Source of the DNA: Bacillus salipaludis
Lineage (GTDB): Bacteria > Bacillota > Bacilli > Bacillales_B > DSM-18226
DNA: 64,000 nucleotides
Direction of reading: 5' to 3'
NCBI RefSeq assembly: GCF_004358205.1
Contig: NZ_SMYO01000002.1
Span: 434,001-498,000 of the forward strand
Positions 51,061 to 60,429 of the stretch are shown piece by piece (the first letter of the stretch is position 1; each line of letters starts with the position of its first letter). Both the position numbers and the translations under genes were made by a program. The notes beneath the pieces are model-generated. The model was given only the letters and a program-made list of their open reading frames with translations. It did not search any database and was not told the origin of the DNA.

Positions 51061-51247
51061 CGATCCTATTTTGTTTCTACAATTAATTGTTAATTTTGTA
51101 AAACAATCTGACCTTTCTCCTTCCCGAAAGGCATTGAGGAAGGTATGATGAAACATGGCCATATTATTGCAGTTGACAATTTATGATGGCTGATTATAAA
51201 ATTTAATGGAATTGAATATTAAAACCTGTCTTCGGATGTGGATTTTT

Positions 51248-51307
51248 CTAGAGTAACTCTAGTTTCGCCACACAATTACCTTATTGGTAATTGTGTGGCT
51301 TTTTTTA
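51248..51307 (+). terminator. Hairpins after the 51-bp array
   Basis: CTAGAGT/ACTCTAG (51248-51262) is followed by a strong Rho-independent terminator, GCCACACAATTACC (51267-51280) pairing perfectly with GGTAATTGTGTGGC around TTATT and ending in seven T residues. Its gene is unclear, so transcription through the array on the + strand may end here. Confidence 0.85.
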
Positions 51308-51314
51308 TTGTAAA

Positions 51315-51412
51315 GGCTGTGTTAAAGGACAATGTTGATTTTTTGACCTTGTTGATTGGAGCGGAAAGCGAAGTGCCTGGAGCGGAAATCAACAACTAGG
51401 TTTAACAGAGTC
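51315..51412 (+). mobile_element. MITE-like element, copy 2 with internal deletion
   Basis: GGCTGTGTTAAA at the left end, GTTTAACAGAGTC at the right, and the direct repeat TTATTGTAAA on both flanks (51305-51314 and 51413-51422). It keeps AATGTTGATTTTTTGACC and GCGGAAAGCGAAGTGCCTGG of the full copy at 58770 but lacks the GC-rich centre. No coding capacity. Confidence 0.82.
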
Positions 51413-51438
51413 TTATTGTAAAAAAGGAGGTAAAGATT

Positions 51439-52347
51439 TTGAAACTTTGGCATTATGCATTAATTGTATTTTTAGGTGGATGCTGTTACGGAGTATTATC
51501 AACATTTGTCAAACTTGCCTACTCAGCAGGTTTTTCAGCGCCAGAGGTAACAGGTGGACAATTCTTTTTCGGAACCGTGCTGATTTGGATCGTTTTTTTG
51601 TTTACAAAAAAGGCAAAAGTAACGTTTAAACAAATCTTCAAACTGCTAGTATCCGGAATTCCGGTTGGCTTATCAGGTTTATTTTATTATCAGTCACTGC
51701 AAACACTTGATGCTTCATTGGCCATCATTTTTTTATTTCAATTTATTTGGATGGGTACGCTTTTTGAGTGGATATTTCATAAGAAAAAGCCGTCCAAAGA
51801 AAAGCTTGTTTCTATATCCATCCTACTCATTGGTTCTGGTTTAGCTGCAAATATTATTTCACAAGAGGGAGCTGCTCTCTCTTGGCAAGGAATGATTTGG
51901 GGTGTGCTTGCTGCTTTCATGCATACCACTTTCATTTTTCTGAGTGGTTCAGTTGAGAAAGATACTCCTCCGGTGCTAAAAAGTGCTCTTCTTACTACCG
52001 GTGCATTAATCGTTGTATTTGCATTATATCCACCAACATTTCTATTCGACTTTTCTGTCTTAACGGGTTTGGCGCCATACGGGCTTTTTCTTGGTTTATT
52101 TGGAGTTGCTCTTCCACCGCTTTTATTTTCAATTGGAATGCCTCATATTGGACCAGGGCTTGGCACCATATTAGTTGCTTCCGAACTTCCAGTAGCCGTT
52201 ACCCTGTCTTCGTTCGTTTTGACGGAACCCGTGAGTTGGTCTCAGTGGATTGGAGTATTCCTCATACTAGGAGGTATTATAAGTGGAAATGTCCGGTACG
52301 GCAAAAGAAAAATCGATTCTTTTGATGAACAAAAGATGGCCCAATGA
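51439..52347 (+). CDS. EamA/DMT-family transporter
   Basis: Membrane protein of 302 residues with ten predicted segments in two EamA repeats, of the drug/metabolite transporter superfamily. It starts at TTG 51439, eight bases after AAAGGAGG. The N-terminal segment CCYGVLSTFVKLAYSAGFS and LFYYQSLQTLDASLAIIFLFQFIWMG, and the second repeat LLFSIGMPHIGPGLGTILVASELPVAV, are typical. Charged C-terminal tail KRKIDSFDEQK. Substrates of such exporters or importers cannot be predicted. Its promoter region includes a MITE-like insertion whose flank borders the ribosome site. Confidence 0.9.
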   Translation: MKLWHYALIVFLGGCCYGVLSTFVKLAYSAGFSAPEVTGGQFFFGTVLIWIVFLFTKKAKVTFKQIFKLLVSGIPVGLSGLFYYQSLQTLDASLAIIFLFQFIWMGTLFEWIFHKKKPSKEKLVSISILLIGSGLAANIISQEGAALSWQGMIWGVLAAFMHTTFIFLSGSVEKDTPPVLKSALLTTGALIVVFALYPPTFLFDFSVLTGLAPYGLFLGLFGVALPPLLFSIGMPHIGPGLGTILVASELPVAVTLSSFVLTEPVSWSQWIGVFLILGGIISGNVRYGKRKIDSFDEQKMAQ

Positions 52348-52465
52348 GAGGGTATGAATAGGGTGCAATAAAAAACGAATGTCCCATGAAAATGGTAATT
52401 TAAAAGTAGGGGAACGTGCGAATAGTAGTTTACAGCGTTATATACTTAGGAGAAAAATAATCTGA

Positions 52466-52484
52466 GCCAGGCGCCCGCCTGGCT
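52466..52484. terminator. GC-rich hairpin after DMT transporter
   Basis: GCCAGGCG pairs with CGCCTGGC around a short loop. The following TTCTCGCT is not a T-run, so it is a weak terminator at best. Confidence 0.45.
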
Positions 52485-52547
52485 TCTCGCTATTTGAAAT
52501 TATTAATTGATATAGACCAAGAGAAATGTTCCTGTTCGTACTGCCTT

Positions 52548-53249
52548 TTACAAGTTTAAAAGGTTTAATAACGACGACAACTTGTTTATTTCCGCGAGTG
52601 GCTTATGGTCGGTTAATGGTTCCCGGCTCCGGTGGTTAAACCAAATCGCATTCCAACCAGCTGAAATCGGCCCCACGACATCATTTTCCCAGGTATCCCC
52701 TACATAGAGGAGGTGCTCCGCAGGGAGATCAATCTTTTTTGCGGCTGTATGAAAAAGCTGGGGATTTGGTTTGGCAAAACCGACTTGGTCGGAAATAAAT
52801 ATCAGCTCTTCATTAATAAAATCTTGAAGTCCGAGCTGGCTGATTTTATTTTGCTGATGAGTGATAGGACCGTTTGTAATGAGCCCAACCACGATCCCTT
52901 TCCTCTTTAAGGCGTCGAAAACAGAAGGGACTTCTGTAAATAAGATGGGGGTATTTAGATTATTTTCATAGTTCTCCTGAAATCGCACAGCTTCTTGCTC
53001 AGATATCCCTTTCCCCAGGTTTTCTAATGTTGCTATGATTCTGTTGATCCTGAGCTGCTCCAAAGAAATGTTTCCTTGCGTGTAGTCCTTCCAAAAATAA
53101 TCACTATAATATCTGAACTTTTTATAAGCGGTATTAAAATCAGGCATGGATGGCCAATGATAAAATGTATCAAGCAGCGCCTTGGCAAAAGGGGCCTGAT
53201 GATCATGCAGCGTATCATCCAAATCAAAAAAAACAGCTTTAATCTCCAT
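52548..53249 (-). CDS. HAD-family phosphatase (YfnB/YjjG-like)
   Basis: Hydrolase of 233 residues of the haloacid dehalogenase superfamily, subfamily IA. Motif I is FFDLDDTLHDH with the nucleophile Asp9 and acid/base Asp11; motif II is LITNG; motif III Lys lies in GFAKPNPQLFH; motif IV is YVGDTWENDVVG. A helical cap occupies about residues 17-95. Closest well-known relatives are YfnB and the pyrimidine-5'-nucleotidase YjjG, so a nucleotide or sugar phosphatase is likely. GGAG precedes the ATG at 53249. It lies downstream of araR on the same strand, about 75 bp apart, separated by a terminator-like repeat. Confidence 0.9.
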   Translation of the reverse strand: MEIKAVFFDLDDTLHDHQAPFAKALLDTFYHWPSMPDFNTAYKKFRYYSDYFWKDYTQGNISLEQLRINRIIATLENLGKGISEQEAVRFQENYENNLNTPILFTEVPSVFDALKRKGIVVGLITNGPITHQQNKISQLGLQDFINEELIFISDQVGFAKPNPQLFHTAAKKIDLPAEHLLYVGDTWENDVVGPISAGWNAIWFNHRSREPLTDHKPLAEINKLSSLLNLLNL

Positions 53250-53289
53250 CGCAATCTCCTTTCCATTAACGAGACCAAGCCTACTGGCC

Positions 53290-53322
53290 CTCTCCTAAAA
53301 AAACAAGAGAACCGTCCCAGTG
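53290..53322 (-). terminator. GGGACGGTTCT repeat as araR terminator
   Basis: On the minus strand CCACTGGGACGGTTCTCTTG runs into seven T residues directly after the araR stop codon. It belongs to the same dispersed family as the copies at 20207, 48478 and 60430. Confidence 0.7.
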
Positions 53323-53325
53323 GCT

Positions 53326-54408
53326 TTATAATTCTTTAACCGTTTCACCTTCAACTAATTCCGGCTGATAGTAGTTTTCATTTGGTAAATCTTTCTTTCC
53401 TTGTAACTTTTTAATGACCCAATCCGCTGCATCACGGCCCATTTGTTCTTGTGGGTGTGTCAAGGTAGTTAGCTTGATATTTGCATTTTTGGCAATATAA
53501 GAATTGTCCTGGCCAATAATGGATAGTTTTTCCGGTACAGAAATATCCAGTTGTCTGCATACATTTGCCACTTCTAACCCTACCTCGTCGTTATAGCAAA
53601 CCATTGCCGTCAACTCGTCTCTATTTTCAATGAGGAACTTCTTCAAGTTACTGGATAGGTCCGGCTTCGTCTCGGTCGTATAGGAAAGCACTTGCTCCGG
53701 CTGAAATCGCAATTTGGCTTCTCCAAGCGCTTTGATGTACCCCTTCATACGAAACTTTCCTTGTAAATCATCGGTTTTTGAAATCAGTCCAATTTGTGTG
53801 TGTCCCTTTGAAATCAACTCTTTTGTTGCAAGATAGCTGGATTGCACATCATCTAGACATAAAAAAGGAACTTCCAATTCTTCATAATACGCATTGATCA
53901 TGATGAAGGGGACATCCTGCTCCTTAAACGAAAGGTAGTAAGCAATATTGGGATTGTACAAATTGCTTTTCGTAGGTTCAATGATCAATCCATCCACGCC
54001 ATAGGACAACATCATTTCCAATGCCTTCTTTTCTTGTTCTACATCGTTATTTGTACTGGCTAACAGCAACGAATAATTATCCTCCTTCAATCTTCTTTCA
54101 ATTCCGCGAATAATGGAAGGGAAAATGTAATCCGAAATGTAAGTCGTGATGACCCCAATCGTTTTATTCGTAGAATTTCCACCGGATTTTGCTTGATATT
54201 TGTTACTGACATACGTGCCAGATCCTTTTTCACTTCTTAGGAATCCCTCATTCGCCAGTTCTAAAATGGCCTTTCGAACCGTGTGTCTGCTCACATTGTA
54301 CGTTTCTTGCAGGTCGGATTCAGTTGGAATTTTTTCGTCTAACTTGTAATCTCCTGAAAGGATTTTACTTTTAATCTCATCAATGATGATCTGATACTTT
54401 GTTTTCAT
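53326..54408 (-). CDS. araR: Arabinose repressor AraR (GntR HTH + LacI-type sensor)
   Basis: Repressor of 360 residues. An N-terminal GntR-type winged helix (about 1-70; IPTESDLQETYNVSRHTVRKAILELANEGFL) is joined to a LacI/periplasmic-binding-type effector domain (about 85-350; IGVITTYISDYIFPSIIRGIERRL, GIDGLIIEP-like GVDGLIIEPTKSN, LSIIGQDNSYIAKNANIKLTTLTHPQEQMGR). This GntR-LacI chimera is the distinctive design of Bacillus AraR, which binds L-arabinose. It is divergent to the kinase-araD-araA genes, and AraR-type operators lie at 54459 and in the promoter at 54635. It most likely represses both itself and the catabolic operon. Confidence 0.95.
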   Translation of the reverse strand: MKTKYQIIIDEIKSKILSGDYKLDEKIPTESDLQETYNVSRHTVRKAILELANEGFLRSEKGSGTYVSNKYQAKSGGNSTNKTIGVITTYISDYIFPSIIRGIERRLKEDNYSLLLASTNNDVEQEKKALEMMLSYGVDGLIIEPTKSNLYNPNIAYYLSFKEQDVPFIMINAYYEELEVPFLCLDDVQSSYLATKELISKGHTQIGLISKTDDLQGKFRMKGYIKALGEAKLRFQPEQVLSYTTETKPDLSSNLKKFLIENRDELTAMVCYNDEVGLEVANVCRQLDISVPEKLSIIGQDNSYIAKNANIKLTTLTHPQEQMGRDAADWVIKKLQGKKDLPNENYYQPELVEGETVKEL

Positions 54409-54458
54409 TTACCTCACTCTTTCATAGTTGTTCACTTACGAATGAATTCGCTCGAAAA

Positions 54459-54474
54459 ATTTGTATGGACATAT
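54459..54474. promoter_or_regulatory. AraR operator in the araR promoter region
   Basis: ATTTGTATGGACATAT (or ATATGTCCATACAAAT on the other strand) matches the AraR consensus ATTTGTACGTACAAAT at 13 of 16 positions. It lies 50 bp before the araR start codon, suggesting autoregulation. A weaker ATTTGTGTGGAC half-site is at 54603. Confidence 0.65.
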
Positions 54475-54627
54475 TTTACCATAGTTTTAAATGAACCAAC
54501 ATATCACGCTTATTTTTATAAAAAATACCAATTTTCCGATTGTATTTTTACACGAGTATTTTATCCAAATAAGGAGAGTAGGGCAAAATCCTATTAAAAC
54601 TATTTGTGTGGACCTTTAATATAATTA

Positions 54628-54656
54628 TTGACAAATGTACGTACAGAAAATATACT
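54628..54656 (+). promoter_or_regulatory. Arabinose operon promoter with AraR operator in spacer
   Basis: TTGACA (54628-54633), a 17-bp spacer and TATACT (54651-54656) make a near-consensus sigma-A promoter. The spacer contains ATGTACGTACAG, the palindromic core of the AraR consensus. A bound repressor would lie between the -35 and -10 boxes. Confidence 0.85.
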
Positions 54657-54751
54657 AGGGGTGTAAATAAGTTAAGCAAAAGGAAATCGCCTCCTTACGA
54701 AGATAAATCATGACAGATGGAATTGAAACCGCTATCGGAAAGGGGATTCAC

Positions 54752-56362
54752 GTGAAAACGAATCGAGCAGACATAAAACAAGCGATTGCCAAAGGAGAAA
54801 CTTCCCTTGGAATCGAATTCGGATCCACACGTATCAAAGCGGTGTTGATTGATCATCGTTTTGAAACCATAGCCTCTGGAAGTTATGAGTGGGAAAACCG
54901 CTTGGAAGATGGATTTTGGACGTACAACTTAGTCGATATTATCACTGGATTGCAAACAGCTTATAGTGAAATGAAACAAGAAGTGGAACGAAATTATGGG
55001 ATTACCATTCGAACCATTGGTTCTATTGGATTTTCTGCCATGATGCACGGTTATATGGCATTCGATCGTACTGGCGAGCTGCTTGTTCCGTTTCGGACTT
55101 GGCGCAATGCAACAACTGGTGTTGCAGCAAAAGAATTAACGGATCGATTCCGATTTAATATCCCTGAACGGTGGAGTATTGCCCACTTGTATCAAGCCAT
55201 ATTAAATGAGGAAAGTCATTTGCCCCGGATTGATTTTATTACCACTTTAGCTGGATATATTCACTGGTTACTAACGGGTAAAAAGGCCATTGGCATTGGG
55301 GATGCTTCGGGCATGTTCCCCATGGATGAATCGACACAGGATTACCATGAAGCGATGGTCCAGCAATTTGATGAACTCATTGCACCAAAAGGTTATCCAT
55401 GGAGGCTAAGGGATATTCTTCCCGAAGTTTGTATATCAGGCGAACAGGCAGGTACCTTAACCGAAGTTGGAGCAAAAATTCTCGATCAATCACAAAATCT
55501 GCAACCGGGCGTTCCGCTTTGTCCGCCGGAAGGTGATGCCGGAACAGGGATGGTGGCGACGAACAGTGTGAGGAAACGGACTGGAAACGTCTCAGTCGGA
55601 ACTTCCGTTTTTGCCATGATTGTTTTAGAGAAAGAACTTTCAAAGGTATACCCGGAAATTGATTTGGTCACGACACCAAACGGCAGTCCGGTGGCAATGG
55701 TCCATGCAAATAACTGTTCAAGTGACCTCAATGCCTGGCTAGGATTGTTCCGTGAATTTTCGGAGGCAATGGGACAAAAGATTGAAACGAATCAATTATT
55801 TGAAGTGATGTTGAATAAGGCGCTCGAAGCCGACTCAGATGGCGGCGGGCTGTTAAGCTACGGTTATTTCTCAGGTGAAAATATTACAGGGTTAGAAAAG
55901 GGACGGCCATTATTTGTCCGGACACCCGAGAGTCATTTCAATTTAGCGAACTTCATGCGGACTCATCTTTTTACCGCTTTTGGAGCTTTGAAAATCGGAA
56001 TGGATATTTTAACAAAGAATGAAAGCGTCGCCATTGATAGCATTTTAGCTCACGGCGGTTTATTTAAAACCCCCGTTGTTGGACAGAAAATTGTTGCAGC
56101 TACCATGAATGCACCCGTTTCTGTTATGGCAACGGCCGGGGAAGGCGGAGCGTGGGGAATGGCGATTCTTGCATCTTATATGTTGAACAAACATCAAAAT
56201 GAAAGTTTAGAAGAATTCCTCGACCTAAAAGTATTTGAAGAGGTTGATAGGATTGAAATGTATCCTGACCGATTGGATGTTAAAGGATTTGAAGCATTTA
56301 TTGAACGATACAAGAAAGGTTTAATGATTGAACAGGCTGCAGTAGAAACCTTGATCGTATGA
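54752..56362 (+). CDS. FGGY-family kinase, probable non-AraB L-ribulokinase
   Basis: Carbohydrate kinase of 536 residues from GTG 54752, which follows AAAGGGG by six bases; ATG 54710 has no good ribosome site. The FGGY fold is clear: phosphate loop [38 protein letters not shown], then STSVFAM-type [16 protein letters not shown], and [13 protein letters not shown] with [12 protein letters not shown] near the end. It is not close to B. subtilis AraB; the form resembles a divergent ribulokinase (AraK) described in clostridial arabinose loci. Since araD and araA follow and no other kinase is present, phosphorylation of L-ribulose is the best inference. It is first in an AraR-controlled operon. 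Confidence 0.85.
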   Translation: MKTNRADIKQAIAKGETSLGIEFGSTRIKAVLIDHRFETIASGSYEWENRLEDGFWTYNLVDIITGLQTAYSEMKQEVERNYGITIRTIGSIGFSAMMHGYMAFDRTGELLVPFRTWRNATTGVAAKELTDRFRFNIPERWSIAHLYQAILNEESHLPRIDFITTLAGYIHWLLTGKKAIGIGDASGMFPMDESTQDYHEAMVQQFDELIAPKGYPWRLRDILPEVCISGEQAGTLTEVGAKILDQSQNLQPGVPLCPPEGDAGTGMVATNSVRKRTGNVSVGTSVFAMIVLEKELSKVYPEIDLVTTPNGSPVAMVHANNCSSDLNAWLGLFREFSEAMGQKIETNQLFEVMLNKALEADSDGGGLLSYGYFSGENITGLEKGRPLFVRTPESHFNLANFMRTHLFTAFGALKIGMDILTKNESVAIDSILAHGGLFKTPVVGQKIVAATMNAPVSVMATAGEGGAWGMAILASYMLNKHQNESLEEFLDLKVFEEVDRIEMYPDRLDVKGFEAFIERYKKGLMIEQAAVETLIV

Positions 56363-56384
56363 GTGGGAAACGGGAGGAATGAAC

Positions 56385-57098
56385 GTGTTAGAACAACTGA
56401 AAGAAGAAGTATTTCAAGCCAATTTGGACTTACCGAAGCATGGACTTGTGAAATACACATGGGGAAATGCAAGTGGCATTGATCGCGAAAGCGGTTTATT
56501 CGTCATCAAGCCCAGCGGTGTTGATTATGAAAAGATGAAACCGAGTGATATGGTGGTGGTTGATTTAGAGGGCAAGGTGGTTGAAGGAGAGTTGAACCCT
56601 TCATCCGATACACCGACACATGCCGTACTGTATAAGCATTACCCGGAAATCGGAGGCATCGTGCACACTCATTCCACATGGTCGACCATTTGGGCTCAAG
56701 CAGGTCTTGATGTTCCTGCGATGGGAACCACACATGCAGACACCTTCTATGGTCCCGTTCCATGTGCCCGCTTTTTGACACAGGAGGAGATTGATCGTGG
56801 GTATGAAGTGGAAACCGGTAAAGTCATCATTGAAACATTTGAAGAGCGCGGTTTGGATATTTTGGCCGTTCCCGGTGTCTTACTGCATGGCCATGCTCCA
56901 TTTACGTGGGGGAAAGATGTAAAATCGGCTGTCATGAATAGCGTGGTGTTGGAAGAAGTTTCGAAGATGAATTTATTTGCCCGAGAATTAAATCGTTTTG
57001 CTGAAGTATTACCACAACGTATTTTAGATAAGCACTACTTGAGAAAACATGGGGAAAATGCTTATTACGGTCAAAAACAACACATTCTATCAAACTAA
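56385..57098 (+). CDS. araD: L-ribulose-5-phosphate 4-epimerase AraD
   Basis: Zinc-dependent epimerase of 237 residues producing D-xylulose-5-phosphate, the last arabinose-specific step. GTG 56385 is chosen because GGGAGG precedes it by seven bases and the protein then starts MLEQLKEEVFQANLDLPKHG, as in other AraD. Class-II aldolase/epimerase marks: TWGNASGIDRESGLFVIKPSGVDY, SDTPTHAVLYKHYP, the zinc ligands in GGIVHTHSTW and a third His in LLHGHAPFTWG. It lies 22 bp after the kinase and 15 bp before araA. Confidence 0.96.
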   Translation: MLEQLKEEVFQANLDLPKHGLVKYTWGNASGIDRESGLFVIKPSGVDYEKMKPSDMVVVDLEGKVVEGELNPSSDTPTHAVLYKHYPEIGGIVHTHSTWSTIWAQAGLDVPAMGTTHADTFYGPVPCARFLTQEEIDRGYEVETGKVIIETFEERGLDILAVPGVLLHGHAPFTWGKDVKSAVMNSVVLEEVSKMNLFARELNRFAEVLPQRILDKHYLRKHGENAYYGQKQHILSN

Positions 57099-57113
57099 GA
57101 AAAGAGGATCATA

Positions 57114-58538
57114 ATGACCACAACAGAAAAAAGAGAGTTTTGGTTTGTCGTAGGTTCACAGCATCTTTATGGGGAAGAAGCGTTAGCAGAAGTCAAAGCA
57201 CATGCACAAACGATGACCAATGCATTAAATGAAAGCGGTGTTTTCCCTTATCCACTTGTATTGCAAGATTTGGCTGTTAGTGCCGATAAAATCACAAGCA
57301 TTATGAAAGAAGTCAACTATCGGGACGAAGTTGCCGGTGTCATCACGTGGATGCATACGTTCTCACCTGCGAAAATGTGGATTCGCGGAACCAAATTATT
57401 GCAAAAGCCATTGCTTCACTTAGCAACCCAATTTAATGAAAGCATTCCTTGGGCCACGATTGATATGGACTTCATGAACTTGAACCAATCTGCTCATGGA
57501 GACCGTGAGTATGGCTTTATCAATGCCCGTTTGAAAAAACAAAATAAAGTGGTCGTCGGTTATTGGCAACGCGCTGAAGTGCAAAAGCAAATTGCAGAAT
57601 GGATGGACGTAGCAGTTGCTTATAATGAAAGCTTTAACATCAAAGTTGCCCGCTTTGGCGATAACATGCGAAACGTTGGCGTTACCGAAGGGGATAAGGT
57701 CGAAGCACAAATTCAATTTGGGTGGACAGTGGATTACTTTGGTATCGGTGACCTTGTTCAATACGTGAATGCTGTTACGGACGAAGAAATTGATGCATTA
57801 TTTGCAGAATATGAAAACCTTTATGAATTTGATTATGGTCCATACAGCAGGGAAGATTGGGAGAAGAGCGTAAAAGTTCAAGCGAGCTATGAAATCGCCA
57901 TGAAACGTTTCCTTGATGATGGCGGTTACAATGCCTTCACAACGAACTTTGAAGATTTATATGGGATGAAACAGCTTCCTGGTCTTGCCGTTCAACGTTT
58001 GATGGAACAAGGATATGGCTTTGCTGGTGAAGGAGATTGGAAGACGGCGGCGCTCGATCGCCTGCTCAAAGTCATGAGCCATAACCAATCAACCGGCTTT
58101 ATGGAAGATTACACCTATGAATTAGCGGTTGGTCAAGAATCAGCCCTTCAATCCCATATGCTTGAAGTAGACCCCACTTTGGCAAGCAACAAACCAAAAA
58201 TTATCGTCTCTCCATTAGGGATTGGGAATCGTGAGGATCCGGCACGTTTAGTATTTGACGGTAAAGCAGGAGACGGTGTAGTGGTTTCCATGGCCGACTT
58301 TGGAACCCATTACAAGCTGTTGATCAACGAAGTTTCTGCCTTTGAGCCGACTGTTCCAGCACCAAACCTTCCAGTGTCCCGTGTCATTTGGAAGATTCGG
58401 CCGAACTTCCAAGATGGGGTGAAAGCTTGGATTGAGAATGGCGGCGGTCACCATACAGTGGTTTCTTTGAATTTAACAACAGACCAAATGATCACGTATG
58501 CAAAACTTGTTGATTTGGATTATGTTGTGATTAAATAA
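57114..58538 (+). CDS. araA: L-arabinose isomerase AraA
   Basis: Isomerase of 474 residues converting L-arabinose to L-ribulose. Conserved parts: EFWFVVGSQHLYGEEALAEV at the start, GVITWMHTFSPAKMWI, LLHLATQFNESIPW, MDFMNLNQSAHGDREYG, AFTTNFEDLYGMKQLPGLAVQRLM and GEGDWKTAALDRLLKVMS, with GHHTVVSLN-type GGGHHTVVSLNL near the C-terminus. The Mn-binding Glu and His residues fall in these segments. AAGAGGAT precedes the ATG. It is the last gene of the kinase-araD-araA operon. The order kinase-D-A is unlike araABD of B. subtilis. Confidence 0.97.
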   Translation: MTTTEKREFWFVVGSQHLYGEEALAEVKAHAQTMTNALNESGVFPYPLVLQDLAVSADKITSIMKEVNYRDEVAGVITWMHTFSPAKMWIRGTKLLQKPLLHLATQFNESIPWATIDMDFMNLNQSAHGDREYGFINARLKKQNKVVVGYWQRAEVQKQIAEWMDVAVAYNESFNIKVARFGDNMRNVGVTEGDKVEAQIQFGWTVDYFGIGDLVQYVNAVTDEEIDALFAEYENLYEFDYGPYSREDWEKSVKVQASYEIAMKRFLDDGGYNAFTTNFEDLYGMKQLPGLAVQRLMEQGYGFAGEGDWKTAALDRLLKVMSHNQSTGFMEDYTYELAVGQESALQSHMLEVDPTLASNKPKIIVSPLGIGNREDPARLVFDGKAGDGVVVSMADFGTHYKLLINEVSAFEPTVPAPNLPVSRVIWKIRPNFQDGVKAWIENGGGHHTVVSLNLTTDQMITYAKLVDLDYVVIK

Positions 58539-58704
58539 TGACTTTTCTCTCCGAGGAGGCTTTGCTTCCTTGGGGGTATTAGTACTTTCCATTGGAAGCG
58601 ATATCAGTATTCCGAAAATTGGAAAATGATAGAGGGACAATAAGCGTTATAATCAAAACATGGTCTCCTTATTTGTAAGCGGGATCATGGATTTTAGGAA
58701 AAGT

Positions 58705-58718
58705 TGAAAGCGTTTAAT
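58705..58718 (+). promoter_or_regulatory. cre-like site upstream of the sugar symporter gene
   Basis: TGAAAGCGTTTAAT matches the cre consensus at 13 of 14 positions. It lies about 310 bp before the symporter start codon, beyond the MITE-like element, and could have been closer before that insertion. Confidence 0.5.
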
Positions 58719-58769
58719 CAGCGGAATGAAACTATGTGATTTATGGGGAAAAACAGTTTTTATTTCTTA

Positions 58770-58951
58770 GGCTGTGTTAAAGAACATTGTTGATTTTTTA
58801 CCCCGTTGATTGGAGTGGAAGGCACGAAGACTCCTGCGGGAGTACGGGGCAGGGGAGACCCACAGGAGCGAAGCGACGAGGAGGCTCCCCGTCACGCCCG
58901 CGGAAAGCGAAGTGCCTGGAACGGAAATCAACACACTAATTTAACACAGCC
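58770..58951 (+). mobile_element. MITE-like element, full-length copy 3
   Basis: A 182-bp element with 12-bp terminal inverted repeats (GGCTGTGTTAAA / TTTAACACAGCC in near-perfect form) and an 8-bp target duplication ATTTCTTA at 58762-58769 and 58952-58959. The GC-rich interior includes GACTCCTGCGGGAG and GGAAAGCGAAGTGCCTGGAA, which recur widely in Bacillus genomes (established knowledge of repeats of this type). It has no open reading frame, so movement would need a transposase elsewhere. Confidence 0.88.
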
Positions 58952-59029
58952 ATTTCTTAAAAAGCCATCCTTATTTTAAGTAGTAGGATTTTTAACAATA
59001 TAATTTTAAAACCTTGAGGGGGAACTTTA

Positions 59030-60424
59030 ATGGTTAATGAAAAGAAAATCTCAAGTGGCTTCATTTATTTTTTTGGGGCTTTTGCCGGCATTCTTTTCGG
59101 TTATGATATCGGCGTTATGACGGGTGCTTTGCCTTTCCTGCAACATGATTGGAACCTTCAAAACGACGCTGGTGCTATTGGCTGGATTACCTCATCAGTG
59201 ATGTTTGGAGCTATTTTTGGAGGTGCCTTGGCCGGACAACTTTCTGATCGTTTAGGACGGCGCAAAATGATTTTAATATCTGCTTTAATTTTTGTTGTTG
59301 GATCGATTTTGTCAGGAATCGCCCCTCATAATGGGATATTTTATTTGATTGTTGCTCGGATTTTATTAGGATTGGCTGTTGGTGCTGCTTCTGCGTTGGT
59401 CCCAGCCTATATGTCAGAAATGGCGCCTGCCCGTTTACGTGGACGTCTGTCCGGTATTAATCAAACCATGATTGTTTCCGGAATGTTGCTTTCGTACATT
59501 GTTGATTATTTATTGAAAGATTTACCAGAAACCATGGCATGGCGGTTGATGCTTGGTTTGGCTGCTGTACCTGCTTTGATCTTATTTTTTGGAATGTTAA
59601 AATTACCCGAATCACCACGTTTTTTGATCAAGAACCATAAATTTGATGAAGCTCGTAAGGTGTTGGGCTATATTCGCTCTAACAAACAAGAAATTGAATC
59701 TGAAATCACGCAAATTCAAGAAGCTGCCAGAGAGGAAAGAAAGGCAAAGCAAAAAGCATCATGGGGTACACTCTTTAGTAATAAATACCGTTATTTAGTC
59801 ATTGCCGGTGTGGGTGTTGCTGCTTTTCAACAATTCCAAGGCGCAAACGCAATTTTTTATTACATTCCTTTGATTGTAGAAAAAGCAACAGGGCATGCGG
59901 CTAGTTCAGCGTTGATGTGGCCCATTATTCAAGGAGTTATTCTCGTACTAGGTTCATTCATATTCCTAATGATTGCTGATAAATTTAATCGCCGTACTTT
60001 ATTAACCGTAGGCGGAACGATTATGGGGCTATCCTTTATTTTGCCGGCCATATTGAATTCATTAATTCCTAATGCAAGTCCGATGATGATGGTTGTTTTT
60101 TTAAGTATCTATGTAGCACTTTATTCCTTCACGTGGGCTCCTTTAACTTGGGTCATCGTTGGAGAAATTTTCCCGCTAGCCATTCGCGGGCGTGCGTCTG
60201 GATTCGCTTCATCTTTTAACTGGATTGGTTCTTTCTTGGTTGGATTGCTATTTCCAATCATGACCGCTTCCATGTCTCAAGAAGCTGTTTTTGCCATCTT
60301 CGGTGTTATTTGTATACTTGGAGTTTTCTTTATCCGGACACGCGTTCCTGAAACGCGCGGTCGTAGTTTAGAGGAAATTGAAAAAATTGGAGAAAATAAA
60401 AAAATTAACGGAAAAAGTGCGTAA
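59030..60424 (+). CDS. MFS sugar:proton symporter (arabinose/xylose type)
   Basis: Major-facilitator sugar porter of 464 residues, twelve membrane segments. Family marks: FAGILFGYDIGVMTGALPF, GQLSDRLGRRKMILISAL (the D-R-x-G-R-R loop), LGLAVGAASALVPAYMSEMAPARLRGRL, PESPRFLIKN, FQQFQGANAIFYYIPLI, and PETRGRSLEEIE at the end. The form resembles lactobacillary XylT/AraT porters more than B. subtilis AraE. It is 490 bp after araA on the same strand with its own probable promoter, so L-arabinose or D-xylose is the likely cargo. GAGGGGGA precedes the ATG. Confidence 0.93.
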   Translation: MVNEKKISSGFIYFFGAFAGILFGYDIGVMTGALPFLQHDWNLQNDAGAIGWITSSVMFGAIFGGALAGQLSDRLGRRKMILISALIFVVGSILSGIAPHNGIFYLIVARILLGLAVGAASALVPAYMSEMAPARLRGRLSGINQTMIVSGMLLSYIVDYLLKDLPETMAWRLMLGLAAVPALILFFGMLKLPESPRFLIKNHKFDEARKVLGYIRSNKQEIESEITQIQEAAREERKAKQKASWGTLFSNKYRYLVIAGVGVAAFQQFQGANAIFYYIPLIVEKATGHAASSALMWPIIQGVILVLGSFIFLMIADKFNRRTLLTVGGTIMGLSFILPAILNSLIPNASPMMMVVFLSIYVALYSFTWAPLTWVIVGEIFPLAIRGRASGFASSFNWIGSFLVGLLFPIMTASMSQEAVFAIFGVICILGVFFIRTRVPETRGRSLEEIEKIGENKKINGKSA

Positions 60425-60429
60425 AGAAA

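Noticed and set aside
49885..51162. Long open frames on both strands over the 51-bp array (425 codons minus; 388, 164 and 160 codons plus) as genes
   Set aside because: They result from a stop-free repeat whose length is divisible by three. None has a ribosome binding site, and strands contradict each other. I list the region as a repeat.
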